Assembly (NCBI RefSeq): GCF_026130605.1
Contig: NZ_JANFAU010000005.1
Coordinates: forward strand, 245,590-309,589
DNA length: 64,000 bases
Reading direction: 5' to 3'
From: Sphingomonas lycopersici
Lineage (GTDB): Bacteria > Pseudomonadota > Alphaproteobacteria > Sphingomonadales > Sphingomonadaceae
Positions 49,064-57,365 of this stretch are shown here, one piece after another. Both the position numbers and the translations under genes were made by a program. Each line of letters begins with the position of its first letter. Within the stretch, counting starts at the first letter, position 1. The notes beneath the pieces are model-generated. The model saw only the letters and a program-made list of their open reading frames with translations, had not been told where the DNA came from and made no database searches.

Positions 49064-49357
49064 GTGAAGTTCCTCCCACTCCTCGCCGCCACCGCGCTGA
49101 TCCTGCCGACCGTTGCCGTCGCCCAGTCCACCCCAGACGATCAGGCCGCCGCCCCCGCCAAGAGCAAGCACGGCAAGAAGCACAAGGATACGTTGCCGGC
49201 GCCGGACAGCTCGGCCGCCCCGGCCGACACGACCGCGACGCCGCCTGCGGCAAGCGATCCGTCGAGCACCCCGTCGGCGCCGAGCGCGTCGCCGCCGTCC
49301 AGCGCGTCACCGTCGAGCACCGATCCGTCGGCCGCGCCGACGCCGCCGCGCTTCTGA
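49064..49357 (+). CDS. small exported Ala/Pro/Ser-rich low-complexity protein
   Basis: The GTG at 49064 lies seven bases after AGGAGA and opens a signal peptide (KFLPLLAATALILPTVAVAQ). The 97-residue product then has a short basic patch (KSKHGKKHKD), and the last 50 residues are almost only Ser, Pro, Ala, Thr and Asp. No domain is recognisable. The Ser/Pro-rich tail suggests a disordered envelope protein. A strong terminator follows, so it is a single-gene unit. Confidence 0.7.
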   Translation: MKFLPLLAATALILPTVAVAQSTPDDQAAAPAKSKHGKKHKDTLPAPDSSAAPADTTATPPAASDPSSTPSAPSASPPSSASPSSTDPSAAPTPPRF

Positions 49358-49399
49358 TCGGCACGGCATAACGCCCTTCCCTTCCACGGGAGGGACCGG

Positions 49400-49440
49400 G
49401 GGTGGGGGCAGCCGATAGCGGCTGTCCCCACCCTTATTTT
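49400..49440 (+). terminator. intrinsic terminator after small exported protein
   Basis: GGGTGGGGGCAGCCG faces CGGCTGTCCCCACCC around ATAG with one unpaired or mismatched position, followed by TTATTTT. Confidence 0.88.
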
Positions 49441-49458
49441 GTGCTCGGGCGAAACTCC

Positions 49459-49552
49459 GTCATTCCCGCGCAGGCGGGAATCCATATGCACTGTCGTCGC
49501 GACTCTATCGCAATGGCCGGAGGGAATGGATTCCCGCCTGCGCGGGAATGAC
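49459..49552. repeat. dispersed palindromic repeat
   Basis: Begins GTCATTCCCGCGCAGGCGGG and ends CCCGCCTGCGCGGGAATGAC; near-perfect inverted arms around a variable centre. Same family as the truB insertion. It ends 11 bases before the purA stop. Confidence 0.92.
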
Positions 49553-49563
49553 TAAAACGCGGC

Positions 49564-50853
49564 TCAGTCCGCGAACGGATCGCGCACGAGGATCGTGTCC
49601 TCGCGCTCGGGGCTGGTCGACACCAGCGCAACCGGGCAGCGGATCAGTTCCTCGACGCGGCGGATATACTTGATCGCCTGCGCCGGCAGATCGGCCCAGC
49701 TCCGCGCCCCGGCGGTCGATTCGCTCCAGCCTTCGACCGTCTCGTAGATCGGCTCGACCTCGGCCTGATCGGCGGCATGCGCCGGGAAATAATCGAGCGT
49801 CTCGCCGCGCAGGCGATAGCCGGTGCAGATCTTCACTTCCTCGAACCCGTCGAGCACGTCGAGCTTGGTCAGCGCGATCCCGGTGATCCCGCTCACCGCT
49901 GCCGACTGGCGCACCAGCACCGCGTCGAACCAGCCGCACCGGCGCTTGCGCCCGGTGACGGTGCCGAATTCATGCCCGCGCGTGCCGAGCCGGTCGCCGG
50001 TTTCGTCCTCCAGCTCGGTCGGGAACGGGCCGGAGCCGACGCGCGTGGTATAGGCCTTGGCGATCCCCAGCACGAAGCCCACGCCGTTCGGCCCGAGGCC
50101 GGAGCCGCCCGCTGCCTGCCCCGCGATCGTGTTCGACGAGGTGACGAAGGGATAGGTGCCGTGATCGATATCGAGCAGCACGCCCTGCGCGCCTTCGAAC
50201 AGGATGCGCTGCCCCGCGGCGCGCGCGGCGTTGAGATCGCGCCACACCGGCTTGGCGAAGGGCAGGACGAAGCCGGCGATTTCCTTGAGCTCGGCGAGCA
50301 GCCGCGCGCGGTCGATCGGCGGTTCGCCGAAGCCGGCGCGCAGCGCGTCGTGATGCGCGGTGAGGCGATCGAGCTGCGGCCCGAGATCGTCGAGATGCGC
50401 CAGATCGCAGACGCGGATCGCGCGGCGGCCGACCTTGTCCTCATAGGCCGGGCCAATCCCGCGCCGCGTAGTGCCGATCTTGCCCGCGCCGCTGGCATCC
50501 TCGCGCAGCGCGTCGAGATCGCGGTGGAACGGCAGGATCAGCGCGCAATTGTCGGCGATGCGCAAAGTGTCGGGGGTCGCCGTCACGCCCTGCGCGGCGA
50601 GCCGCGCGATCTCGTCGCGCAGCGCCCAGGGATCGAGCACCACGCCATTGCCGATCACCGACGGCGTGCCGCGCACGATGCCCGAGGGGAGCAGCGACAA
50701 TTTATAGGTCTTGTCCCCGACGACGAGCGTGTGGCCGGCATTGTGACCGCCCTGAAAGCGCACGACCATATCGGCGCGCTCGGCGAGCCAGTCGACGATC
50801 TTGCCCTTGCCCTCGTCACCCCATTGGGCGCCGATCACCGCGACATTGGCCAT
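49564..50853 (-). CDS. purA: adenylosuccinate synthetase
   Basis: PurA joins aspartate to IMP using GTP, the first step to AMP. From ATG 50853 the protein has 429 residues and begins [20 protein letters not shown], with the GDEGKGK phosphate loop. Further motifs are [15 protein letters not shown] near 32 and [20 protein letters not shown] near 225. The C-terminus [20 protein letters not shown] fits. It lies 121 bases after hisZ on the same strand. Confidence 0.97.
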   Translation of the reverse strand: MANVAVIGAQWGDEGKGKIVDWLAERADMVVRFQGGHNAGHTLVVGDKTYKLSLLPSGIVRGTPSVIGNGVVLDPWALRDEIARLAAQGVTATPDTLRIADNCALILPFHRDLDALREDASGAGKIGTTRRGIGPAYEDKVGRRAIRVCDLAHLDDLGPQLDRLTAHHDALRAGFGEPPIDRARLLAELKEIAGFVLPFAKPVWRDLNAARAAGQRILFEGAQGVLLDIDHGTYPFVTSSNTIAGQAAGGSGLGPNGVGFVLGIAKAYTTRVGSGPFPTELEDETGDRLGTRGHEFGTVTGRKRRCGWFDAVLVRQSAAVSGITGIALTKLDVLDGFEEVKICTGYRLRGETLDYFPAHAADQAEVEPIYETVEGWSESTAGARSWADLPAQAIKYIRRVEELIRCPVALVSTSPEREDTILVRDPFAD

Positions 50854-50974
50854 GGATACGAAAACTCCCCTGCCGGGGCTGACCCACGCGCCCTTCGACA
50901 GGACTCGGCACGCGGGCTTTCTCAAGATTTCGCCGCGCCGGTAGCCGTGCGCGGGTCAGGCTGTCAACCGGCGA

Positions 50975-52069
50975 TCAGGCGCCGAGCGGTCGCGCCACCC
51001 CCGCATCGAGAATATGCGTGCAGAGCTGCGCCTCGGGCGTGTCGCCCGGTTCGAGTGCGGCGACCGTCACCCAGCCGGCGGCGCGCATCCGCGCACCCTC
51101 GGCAGCCGGGGTGGCATAAGGCAGGAACAGCCGGCGGCGCTCGTGGCTGGCGCTTCCGCCCAGCCCGTCGGCGTACAGGGTGAAGCCCGTCGCCATTTCC
51201 TCGGCGCCGTCCTCGCGCATCACGCGATAGGTGCCGCCACGCCCGACCTCGCGCGTCGCGCCCGCGACGAACAGCGAGAAGCCGAGCCAGGTCTGATATT
51301 CGAACCCGTGGCGCTCGGTCGGGTCGAGCGTGAGCTGGACGCGATCGCCCAGCGCATCGACGATATCCGCCAGCCCGGCGATCCGCGAGGCGAGGATGCC
51401 GGTCGTATCGAACGCCTGCAGCCGCTCGAGCGCCTGCGGGAACGGCCCGGCGGCGGCGATCAGCGGGAGATAGGCCGGCGCCAGCGCCGCGACCCCGCCG
51501 GCGTCCTTGGCATCGAGCCGCTCGCGCAGCGCGTCGACATCGGCAACGGGCAGCACCGGGGCGAGCGTGTCGACCAGATCGGGCAGGGTGAAATCGATCG
51601 TGATCCCGGTGGCGCCGGCGGCCTCGAGCGCGTCGACCGCGACCGTCACCACCTCGCGCGCCGCCGCAATCGAATCGAGCCCGATCAGCTCGCACCCGAG
51701 CTGGCGCATCTCGCGCGACGGATTGAGCGCGTCGCCGCGCAGCTTGAGCACCGAGCCGGCATAGCTCAGCCGCACCGGGCGCGGGTGGTGCGCCATCCGC
51801 GTCGCCGCGATCCGCGCGATCTGCGCGGTGAGATCGGGGCGGATCGCCATCGTCCGCTGCGAGACCGGATCGACGAAGCGCACCGCGTTGCGCAAGCCGC
51901 CGTCCTTGAGCCGCGAGCCGAGCCCGTCGGCGAATTCGGCGAGCGGCGGATCGGTGCGCTCGTAACCGTGGCTCGCCGCCGCCGCGAGCACCCGCGCCTC
52001 CACCGCCGCCGCCGCATCGGCGAACGGGGGCAAGGTGTCGCGGAAACCTTCGGGGAGCAATGCGGTCAC
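50975..52069 (-). CDS. hisZ: ATP phosphoribosyltransferase regulatory subunit
   Basis: HisZ is a HisRS-like protein that activates the short form of HisG in histidine synthesis. Start GTG 52069 gives 364 residues beginning MTALLPEGFRDTLPPFADAA, the family N-terminus. Core strings are RLKDGGLRNAVRFVDPVSQR, MAIRPDLTAQIARIAATRMA and LRLSYAGSVLK-like sequence near 100. The GTG overlaps the DUF559 stop (GTGA), and the upstream repeat runs right up to it, so its original leader has probably been replaced. HisG is not in the window. Confidence 0.92.
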   Translation of the reverse strand: MTALLPEGFRDTLPPFADAAAAVEARVLAAAASHGYERTDPPLAEFADGLGSRLKDGGLRNAVRFVDPVSQRTMAIRPDLTAQIARIAATRMAHHPRPVRLSYAGSVLKLRGDALNPSREMRQLGCELIGLDSIAAAREVVTVAVDALEAAGATGITIDFTLPDLVDTLAPVLPVADVDALRERLDAKDAGGVAALAPAYLPLIAAAGPFPQALERLQAFDTTGILASRIAGLADIVDALGDRVQLTLDPTERHGFEYQTWLGFSLFVAGATREVGRGGTYRVMREDGAEEMATGFTLYADGLGGSASHERRRLFLPYATPAAEGARMRAAGWVTVAALEPGDTPEAQLCTHILDAGVARPLGA

Positions 52070-52452
52070 TTCAGCCCTCTCCCCTCTGGGGAGAGGGTTG
52101 GGAGAGGGGCTGCCGCAAGCGCCTCGCCTATGATCTGCATCACGCCCTCCAGATTGCGCATCACATCGTCGTTCGACACCCGAACGACGCGATAACCCTG
52201 CGCCGCCAGCCATGCTGTTCGGCGTTCATCGCGCGCTTCGTCGTTATGCGTATCGCCGTCAACCTCAATGACGAGCTTGCGCGAGCGCGCAACGAAATCG
52301 GCGATGAACGGGCCGAGCGGCACTTGCCGCGTGAACTTCGTCCCGTCGAAGCGCTTGGCGCGGAGCGCCGTCCACAACACGCGTTCAGGCTGCGTCATCT
52401 CGGTGCGCATGGCCTTGGCGCGCTTGAGCAACAGCGGATCGGTTCTTGGCAA
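52066..52452 (-). CDS. DUF559 (Vsr-like endonuclease fold) protein
   Basis: The 128-residue protein has the DUF559 pattern: MTQPERVLWTALRAKRFDG, FTRQVPLGPFIADFVARSRK, LVIEVDGDTHNDEARDERR and GYRVVRVSNDDVMRNLEGVM. This is the PD-(D/E)xK restriction-like fold, with candidate catalytic residues Asp in IADF and Glu/Asp in VIEVDGD. Biochemical function is unproven. The last dozen codons (PLPTLSPEGRG) are encoded by a GC-rich repeat that recurs just upstream of the start (52454-52495). The repeat-gene-repeat layout suggests a small mobile unit inserted before hisZ. Confidence 0.88.
   Translation of the reverse strand: MPRTDPLLLKRAKAMRTEMTQPERVLWTALRAKRFDGTKFTRQVPLGPFIADFVARSRKLVIEVDGDTHNDEARDERRTAWLAAQGYRVVRVSNDDVMRNLEGVMQIIGEALAAAPLPTLSPEGRGLK
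52074..52112. repeat. GC-rich repeat at 3' end of DUF559 gene
   Basis: CCCTCTCCCCTCTGGGGAGAGGGTTGGGAGAGGGGC can fold on itself through CCCTCTCCCC/GGGGAGAGGG. It is translated as the C-terminus of the DUF559 protein and lies next to the hisZ start. A related palindrome lies at the other side of the gene. Only subsegments are meant as exact. Confidence 0.8.
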
Positions 52453-52453
52453 G

Positions 52454-52495
52454 GCCCCTCTCCCCTACCCTCTCCCCGCAAGCGGGGAGAGGGAG
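52454..52495. repeat. GC-rich repeat upstream of DUF559 gene
   Basis: CCCCTCTCCCC followed by CCCTCTCCCCGCAAGCGGGG and AGAGGGAGA forms a hairpin with CCCTCTCCCCGC/GCGGGGAGAGGG arms. It mirrors the palindrome at the opposite end of the gene. Confidence 0.8.
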
Positions 52496-52514
52496 ATAGG
52501 TTAGGCCCGCATTC

Positions 52515-54092
52515 TCAGAACGCCAAACCCATCGCGGTCTTGACGCCCGGGAGCGCCTTGACCCCGGCGAGCAGCTCGGCGCTCACTTCGTCGTCGACCG
52601 AGAGCAGCAGCACCGCCTCGCCGCCCGCCTGACGCCGGCCGAGGTGGAAAGTGCCGATGTTGACCCCGGCCTCGCCGAGCAGCGTCCCGATCCGGCCGAT
52701 GAACCCCGGCGCGTCCTCATTGACGACGTAGAGCATGTGCCCGGCAAGATCGGCCTCGACCTTGATCCCGAACAGCTCGACCAGCCGCGGCGCCGAATCG
52801 CCGAACAAGGTGCCGGCCACCGAACGTTCGCCGGCCTCGGTCTTGACCGAGACGCGGACGAGCGTGTGGTAATCGCCCTCGCGCTCGGTGCGGATCTCGC
52901 GCACCTCGATCCCGCGCTCGCGGGCGAGGAACGGCGCGTTGACCATGTTCACCGTGTCGGTCTGGGTGCGGAGGAAGCCCGACAGCACCGCCGAGACGAT
53001 CGGCTTGGGATTGAGCTCCGCCGCGGCGCCCTCGGCGTGGATCGAGATGCGCGGGATCACGCCGTGCGACAATTGCCCGACGAGGCTGCCGAGCTTTTCG
53101 GCCAGCGCCATATAGGGCTTGAGCTTGGGCGCTTCCTCCGCCGACAGGCTCGGCATGTTGAGCGCATTGGTGACGCCGCCGGTGACGAGATAATCCGCCA
53201 TCTGCTCGGCGACCTGGATCGCGACATTGACCTGCGCCTCGGTGGTCGACGCGCCGAGATGCGGGGTGGAGATGAAGTTCGGCGTGCCGAACAGCGGGCT
53301 CTCCTTCGCCGGCTCGGTGACGAACACGTCGAGCGCGGCGCCGGCGATATGACCCGAATCGAGCCCGGCCTTGAGCGCTTCCTCGTCGATCAGCCCGCCG
53401 CGCGCGCAATTGATGATGCGCACGCCCGGCTTGGTCTTGGCGAGATTTTCCGCCGACAGGATGTTGCGGGTCTGGTCGGTCAGCGGGGTGTGGAGCGTGA
53501 TGAAATCGGCGCGGGCGAGCAATTCGTCCAGCGTCACTTTCTCCACGCCCATCTCGACCGCGCGCTCGGGGGTGAGGAAGGGATCGTAAGCGACCACCTT
53601 CATCTTGAGCCCGTGGGCGCGATCCGCGACGATGCCGCCGATATTGCCCGCCCCGATCAGCCCGAGCGTCTTGGCGGTCAGTTCGACGCCCATGAAGCGG
53701 TTCTTCTCCCACTTGCCGGCCTGGGTCGAGGCATCGGCCTCGGGGAGCTGGCGGGCGAGCGCGAACATCAGCGCGATGGCATGTTCGGCGGTGGTGATCG
53801 AATTGCCGAACGGGGTGTTCATCACCACCACGCCCTTCGCCGACGCGGCGGGGATATCGACATTGTCGACCCCGATCCCGGCGCGGCCGACCACCTTCAA
53901 ATTGGTCGCGGCGTCGAGGATCTCCTTGGTCACCTTGGTCGAGGAACGGATCGCCAGGCCGTCATATTGGCCGATGATCGCCTTCAATTCCTCCGGGGTC
54001 TTGCCGGTGATCTCGTCCACTTCCACGCCGCGCTCGCGGAAAATCTGCGCGGCCTTGGGGTCCATTTTGTCGCTGATAAGTACCTTGGGCAT
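52515..54092 (-). CDS. serA: D-3-phosphoglycerate dehydrogenase
   Basis: SerA oxidises 3-phosphoglycerate with NAD, the first step of serine synthesis. The 525-residue protein is the long form: a split substrate domain (MPKVLISDKMDPKAAQIFRE), and an NAD domain with LIGAGNIGGIVADRAHGLKM near 148. Catalytic-site strings are NCARGGLIDEEALKAGLDSG and FISTPHLGASTTEAQVNVAI (His in PHLGAST). An intervening domain and a C-terminal ACT domain (HMLYVVNEDAPGFIGRIGTL) follow. It pairs with serC upstream, separated by a repeat-filled 104-base gap. Confidence 0.97.
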   Translation of the reverse strand: MPKVLISDKMDPKAAQIFRERGVEVDEITGKTPEELKAIIGQYDGLAIRSSTKVTKEILDAATNLKVVGRAGIGVDNVDIPAASAKGVVVMNTPFGNSITTAEHAIALMFALARQLPEADASTQAGKWEKNRFMGVELTAKTLGLIGAGNIGGIVADRAHGLKMKVVAYDPFLTPERAVEMGVEKVTLDELLARADFITLHTPLTDQTRNILSAENLAKTKPGVRIINCARGGLIDEEALKAGLDSGHIAGAALDVFVTEPAKESPLFGTPNFISTPHLGASTTEAQVNVAIQVAEQMADYLVTGGVTNALNMPSLSAEEAPKLKPYMALAEKLGSLVGQLSHGVIPRISIHAEGAAAELNPKPIVSAVLSGFLRTQTDTVNMVNAPFLARERGIEVREIRTEREGDYHTLVRVSVKTEAGERSVAGTLFGDSAPRLVELFGIKVEADLAGHMLYVVNEDAPGFIGRIGTLLGEAGVNIGTFHLGRRQAGGEAVLLLSVDDEVSAELLAGVKALPGVKTAMGLAF

Positions 54093-54115
54093 GACGTTTG
54101 CCTTTTTGCAAACGC

Positions 54116-54193
54116 CATCCTGACGAAAGTCAGGATCTCATGCGGCAAGCGAACAGCGTGCCGCCTGAGACCCCAGCTTTCGCTGGGATGACG
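54116..54193. repeat. two small hairpins between serC and serA
   Basis: ATCCTGACGAAAGTCAGGAT is a complete hairpin, followed by GCGGCAAGC...CGTGCCGC and CCCAGCTTTCGCTGGGATGA. The last piece is a shortened version of the dispersed palindrome family. The spacing inside an operon suggests a stabiliser or insertion relic. Confidence 0.7.
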
Positions 54194-54196
54194 GGA

Positions 54197-55357
54197 TTAG
54201 TTGGAAGCCTTGGCCGCGGAATAGGCCCAGTCGAGCCACGGCCCGAGCGCCTCGATATCGGCGGTATCGACCGTCGCGCCGCACCAGATGCGCAGGCCCG
54301 CGGGCGCGTCGCGATAGCCGGCGACGTCGAATGCGGCGCCTTCCTTCTCGAGCAGCCCGGCCATCGTCTTGATGAACGCCTCATCGGCGCCCGCAACGGT
54401 GAGGCACACGCTGGTCTTCGAGCGCGATGCCGGGTCGGGCGCGAGATGGCCGAGCCAGTCGCGCGCCGCGACGATGCGGTCGAGCGCGGCGGCATTGGCG
54501 TCCGATCGGGCGATCAGCCCCGCCGCGCCGCCGACCGACTTGGCCCATTCGAGCGCGAAGATCGCATCTTCCACCGCCAGCATCGACGGGGTGTTGATCG
54601 TCTCGCCCTTGAACACGCCCTCGGCGAGCTTGCCCTTGGACACGAGGCGGAAGACCTTCGGCAGCGGCCACGCCGGGGTGTAGGTTTCGAGCCGTTCGAC
54701 CGCGCGCGGGCCGAGGATCAGCACGCCATGCGCGCCCTCCCCGCCGAGCACCTTCTGCCACGAGAAGGTCGCGACATCGATCTTGTCCCACGGCAGGTCG
54801 TAAGCGAACACCGCCGAGGTCGCGTCGGCGAAGGTCAGCCCCTCGCGGTCGGCGGCGATCCAGTCGCCGTTCGGCACGCGCACGCCGCTGGTGGTGCCGT
54901 TCCAGGTGAACAGCACGTCATGGCTGAAATCGACCTGCGCAAGATCGGGAAGCTGGCCGTAATCGGCGCGGATCACGTTCGGATCGAGCTTGAGCTGCTT
55001 GGCCGCATCGGTGACCCAACCTTCACCGAAGCTTTCCCAAGCGAGCGTCGTCACCGGGCGCGCACCCAGCATCGTCCACATCGCCATTTCGAACGCGCCG
55101 GTATCCGAACCGGGGACGATGCCGATGCGATGCGTATCGGGCAGGCGGAGCAATTCGCGCATCAGATCGATGCAATATTGCAGCCGCGTCTTGCCCAGCT
55201 TCGAGCGATGCGAACGGCCGAGCACCTCGACATTCAGCTTCGCCGCATCCCAGCCCGGAGGCTTGGCGCAGGGACCGGAAGAAAAATGGGGACGAGCCGG
55301 CCGGGTGGCGGGCTTGGCAGGCGCAGCTTGGGCGCCGGTAACGAGCGTATCAGTCAA
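54197..55357 (-). CDS. serC: phosphoserine aminotransferase
   Basis: SerC makes phosphoserine from 3-phosphohydroxypyruvate with PLP. The start is taken as TTG 55357 behind AAGGAGAG, giving 386 residues. Strings include RPHFSSGPCAKPPGWDAAKL, LGRSHRSKLGKTRLQYCIDL and GIVPGSDTGAFEMAMWTMLG. The PLP lysine is in VATFSWQKVLGGEGAHGVLI near residue 200. This is the alphaproteobacterial/methanogen-like form of about 385 residues. A structured leader precedes it. Confidence 0.95.
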   Translation of the reverse strand: MTDTLVTGAQAAPAKPATRPARPHFSSGPCAKPPGWDAAKLNVEVLGRSHRSKLGKTRLQYCIDLMRELLRLPDTHRIGIVPGSDTGAFEMAMWTMLGARPVTTLAWESFGEGWVTDAAKQLKLDPNVIRADYGQLPDLAQVDFSHDVLFTWNGTTSGVRVPNGDWIAADREGLTFADATSAVFAYDLPWDKIDVATFSWQKVLGGEGAHGVLILGPRAVERLETYTPAWPLPKVFRLVSKGKLAEGVFKGETINTPSMLAVEDAIFALEWAKSVGGAAGLIARSDANAAALDRIVAARDWLGHLAPDPASRSKTSVCLTVAGADEAFIKTMAGLLEKEGAAFDVAGYRDAPAGLRIWCGATVDTADIEALGPWLDWAYSAAKASN

Positions 55358-55375
55358 TGTAACTCTCCTTGCAGA

Positions 55376-55441
55376 GAGCACGCGCGGCGTTGGGACCGCG
55401 TGGCCCGTCGACGGCCCTAGCGATGTGACGGGAGGCTGGCA
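55376..55441 (-). promoter_or_regulatory. serC leader RNA motif
   Basis: On the minus strand the leader reads CCTCCCGTCACATCGCTAGG, then GCCGTCGACGGGCCACGCGG and TCCCAACGCCGCGCG, ending about 20 bases before the serC start. GGGCCG/CGGGCC and CGCGG/CCGCG segments can pair. This resembles the 'serC' RNA motif described upstream of serC-serA in alphaproteobacteria. I recall the conserved TCACATCGCTAGGGCC string from that family but could not run a covariance search. Its ligand or mechanism is unknown. Confidence 0.7.
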
Positions 55442-55468
55442 ACGGGGATTATTTGCGAAACTTTCTTT

Positions 55469-55491
55469 GTGTCCCCGCGAAGGCGGGGACA
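55469..55491. repeat. half copy of dispersed palindrome
   Basis: GTGTCCCCGCGAAGGCGGGGAC contains only one arm pair of the family seen complete at 57261 and 59004. It lies between the serC leader and the extensin-like gene. Confidence 0.75.
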
Positions 55492-55587
55492 GGGGGCGGC
55501 GTCACTCGACTCGTGCCGCCCCATAAACGATTCGCTTCATCCCCTCTCGCTTGCCGCGAATCCCGCGCAAGCGCAGTAACTTCATCC

Positions 55588-56268
55588 GTGCGGAGCGTGG
55601 GGAAAGGCGGGCGTCGGCGCGGGGGCGCCGTGACGGTCATGGCGCTGATCGTGCTGACGCTTGCCGGTTGCGGGCGCACCGAACGCCCGGTCTCGCCGCG
55701 CTCCCGCCCGGCCTATCAGCCCGTCATCGGCCCGTCCGAGCGCGAGACCGCGCAATGTTTCGCCGATCTGCGCGCGCTCGGGGTCGAATTCGAGCCGCTA
55801 CCCGACCGTCAGTTCGGCCCCGGCTGCGCGATCATCGGCACGGTCAAACTGCTCGACGTCGGGGTGCCGACCACCAATCTCGGCGCGGTGCGCTGCGGCG
55901 AGGCGCGCACCTATGCCGGCTGGGCGCGCAATGCGGTGGGGCCGGCGGCCTATCAGATCCTCGGCAGCGAACTCGCGCGAATCCAGAGCATGGGAAGCTA
56001 TTCGTGCCGCAACGTCGCGGGCACCGCGCGCCGATCGGGGCATTCGATCGGCAATGCGATCGATGTCGGCGCGTTCGAACTGAAGGACGGGCGGCGAATC
56101 AGCATCGCCGAGGATTGGAACTCGCCCGATCCGCAGGTCCGCCAGTTCCTCCGCACCGTCCACGCATCGGCGTGCAAGCGCTTCGGCACCGTGCTGTCCC
56201 CCGATTACAACGCCGCGCATCGCGATCACCTGCACCTTGAGGATGACCGCGCAACATTTTGCCGCTAA
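55588..56268 (+). CDS. extensin-like C-terminal domain lipoprotein
   Basis: The start is uncertain: GTG 55588 gives an arginine-rich n-region (GKGGRRRGGAV) before VMALIVLTLAGCGRT, while GTG 55630 or ATG 55639 would give shorter leaders. LAGC is a lipobox, so the mature protein is probably lipid-anchored. The 226-residue product contains the extensin-like domain: CFADLRALGVEFEPLPDRQF, TYAGWARNAVGPAAYQILGS-type sequence, and GHSIGNAIDVGAFELKDGRR. HRDHLHLEDDRATFC is the metal-binding end, resembling D-Ala-D-Ala carboxypeptidase folds. It probably acts on the cell wall. Confidence 0.83.
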   Translation: MRSVGKGGRRRGGAVTVMALIVLTLAGCGRTERPVSPRSRPAYQPVIGPSERETAQCFADLRALGVEFEPLPDRQFGPGCAIIGTVKLLDVGVPTTNLGAVRCGEARTYAGWARNAVGPAAYQILGSELARIQSMGSYSCRNVAGTARRSGHSIGNAIDVGAFELKDGRRISIAEDWNSPDPQVRQFLRTVHASACKRFGTVLSPDYNAAHRDHLHLEDDRATFCR

Positions 56269-56278
56269 TTCGACGGGA

Positions 56279-57151
56279 ATGACAGAAACACGAGTACCAG
56301 CCCGGGTCTTTCCGCGCGCGAAACAGGACGCCGAGACCGCCAGGGAGAGCATCTCCACCCCGCAAACCGAAAACCCGGCCTATCGCCTCGCCTTTCAGGA
56401 CATGGATTTCCTGCTGCGCGAGGATCTCCGCCCGGTGCGCTTCCAGCTCGAACTGCTGAAGCCGCAATTGCTGCTCGACGAGGCGCATATCGGGTCGACC
56501 TTCGTCTTCTACGGCTCGGCGCGCATCCCCGAGCCGGACAAGGCGCAGGCGCTGCTCGATCTCGCGACCGACGAAAAGGGTCGGCGCATCGCCGAGCGGC
56601 TCGTCGCCAAATCGCATTATTACGAAATGGCGCGCGAGCTGGCGCGGCTGGCGAGCAACTTTCCGCGCGACGAATCAGGGCGGCGGCATTTCGTCGTCTG
56701 CTCGGGCGGCGGCCCCTCGATCATGGAGGCGGCGAATCGCGGCGCGACGGACGTCCATGCCGATTCGATCGGGCTCAATATCGTGCTGCCGCACGAACAG
56801 GCGCCGAATCCTTATGTGACGCCCAGCCTAAGCATGCAGTTCCACTATTTCGCGCTCAGGAAGATGCACTTTCTGCTCCACGCGCGCGCGCTGGCGGCTT
56901 TCCCGGGCGGGTTCGGCACGTTCGACGAATTGTTCGAGCTGCTGACGCTGATCCAGACCGGCAAGATCGCGCGCATCCCGGTGCTGCTGTTCGGCCGCGA
57001 ATTCTGGCAGCGCGTCGTCAATTTCGACGCGTTGGTCGAGGAAGGCGTGGTGTCCGAGAAGGATCTCGACATCTTCACCTATGTCGAAACCGCGGCGGAA
57101 GGCTGGTCGGTCGTCCAGCGCTTCTATCAGGAACAGACGCCGAAGGTCTGA
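56279..57151 (+). CDS. LOG-family (TIGR00730-like) protein
   Basis: The 290-residue protein has FVFYGSARIPEPDKAQALLD near residue 80 and the family hallmark VCSGGGPSIMEAANRGA near 145. FPGGFGTFDELFELLTLIQT near 215 is the PGGxGTxxE motif. Family members release the ribose-phosphate from AMP-cytokinins or related nucleotides; the longer bacterial type has no firm role. ATG 56279 was chosen because the alternative at 56237 overlaps the extensin gene, though both ribosome binding sites are weak. Confidence 0.87.
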   Translation: MTETRVPARVFPRAKQDAETARESISTPQTENPAYRLAFQDMDFLLREDLRPVRFQLELLKPQLLLDEAHIGSTFVFYGSARIPEPDKAQALLDLATDEKGRRIAERLVAKSHYYEMARELARLASNFPRDESGRRHFVVCSGGGPSIMEAANRGATDVHADSIGLNIVLPHEQAPNPYVTPSLSMQFHYFALRKMHFLLHARALAAFPGGFGTFDELFELLTLIQTGKIARIPVLLFGREFWQRVVNFDALVEEGVVSEKDLDIFTYVETAAEGWSVVQRFYQEQTPKV

Positions 57152-57166
57152 CGGGCCGGAAACAAA

Positions 57167-57237
57167 CCACCCCGGCGAAGGCCGGGGTCGAGTTACGGAG
57201 CGGCCCGATGCTGGACCCCGGCCTTCGCCGGGGTGGC
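57167..57237. repeat. dispersed palindrome (CCACCCCGGCGAAGGCCGGGG type)
   Basis: The left arm CCACCCCGGCGAAGGCCGGG and right arm CCCGGCCTTCGCCGGGGTGG are inverted copies. The centre CGGCCCGATGCTGGA matches the reverse complement of the centre of the copy at 48756-48824, so the two are members of one subfamily. Confidence 0.9.
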
Positions 57238-57260
57238 AGGGCGGAATGCTAAGACCTTTT

Positions 57261-57346
57261 GTGTCCCCGCGAAAGCGGGGACCCAGAAGCCGCAATCACT
57301 AACGTTGCGGCTCTTGGCCTCTGGGTCCCCGCTTTCGCGGGGACAC
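57261..57346. repeat. dispersed palindrome (GTGTCCCCGCGAAAGCGGGG type)
   Basis: GTGTCCCCGCGAAAGCGGGG and CCCCGCTTTCGCGGGGACAC are perfect inverted arms. The central GGCTCTTGGCC is shared with the copy at 59004-59092, which defines a second subfamily. It lies between convergent genes. Confidence 0.92.
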
Positions 57347-57365
57347 CGGATTTTCGCGCGGGCGC

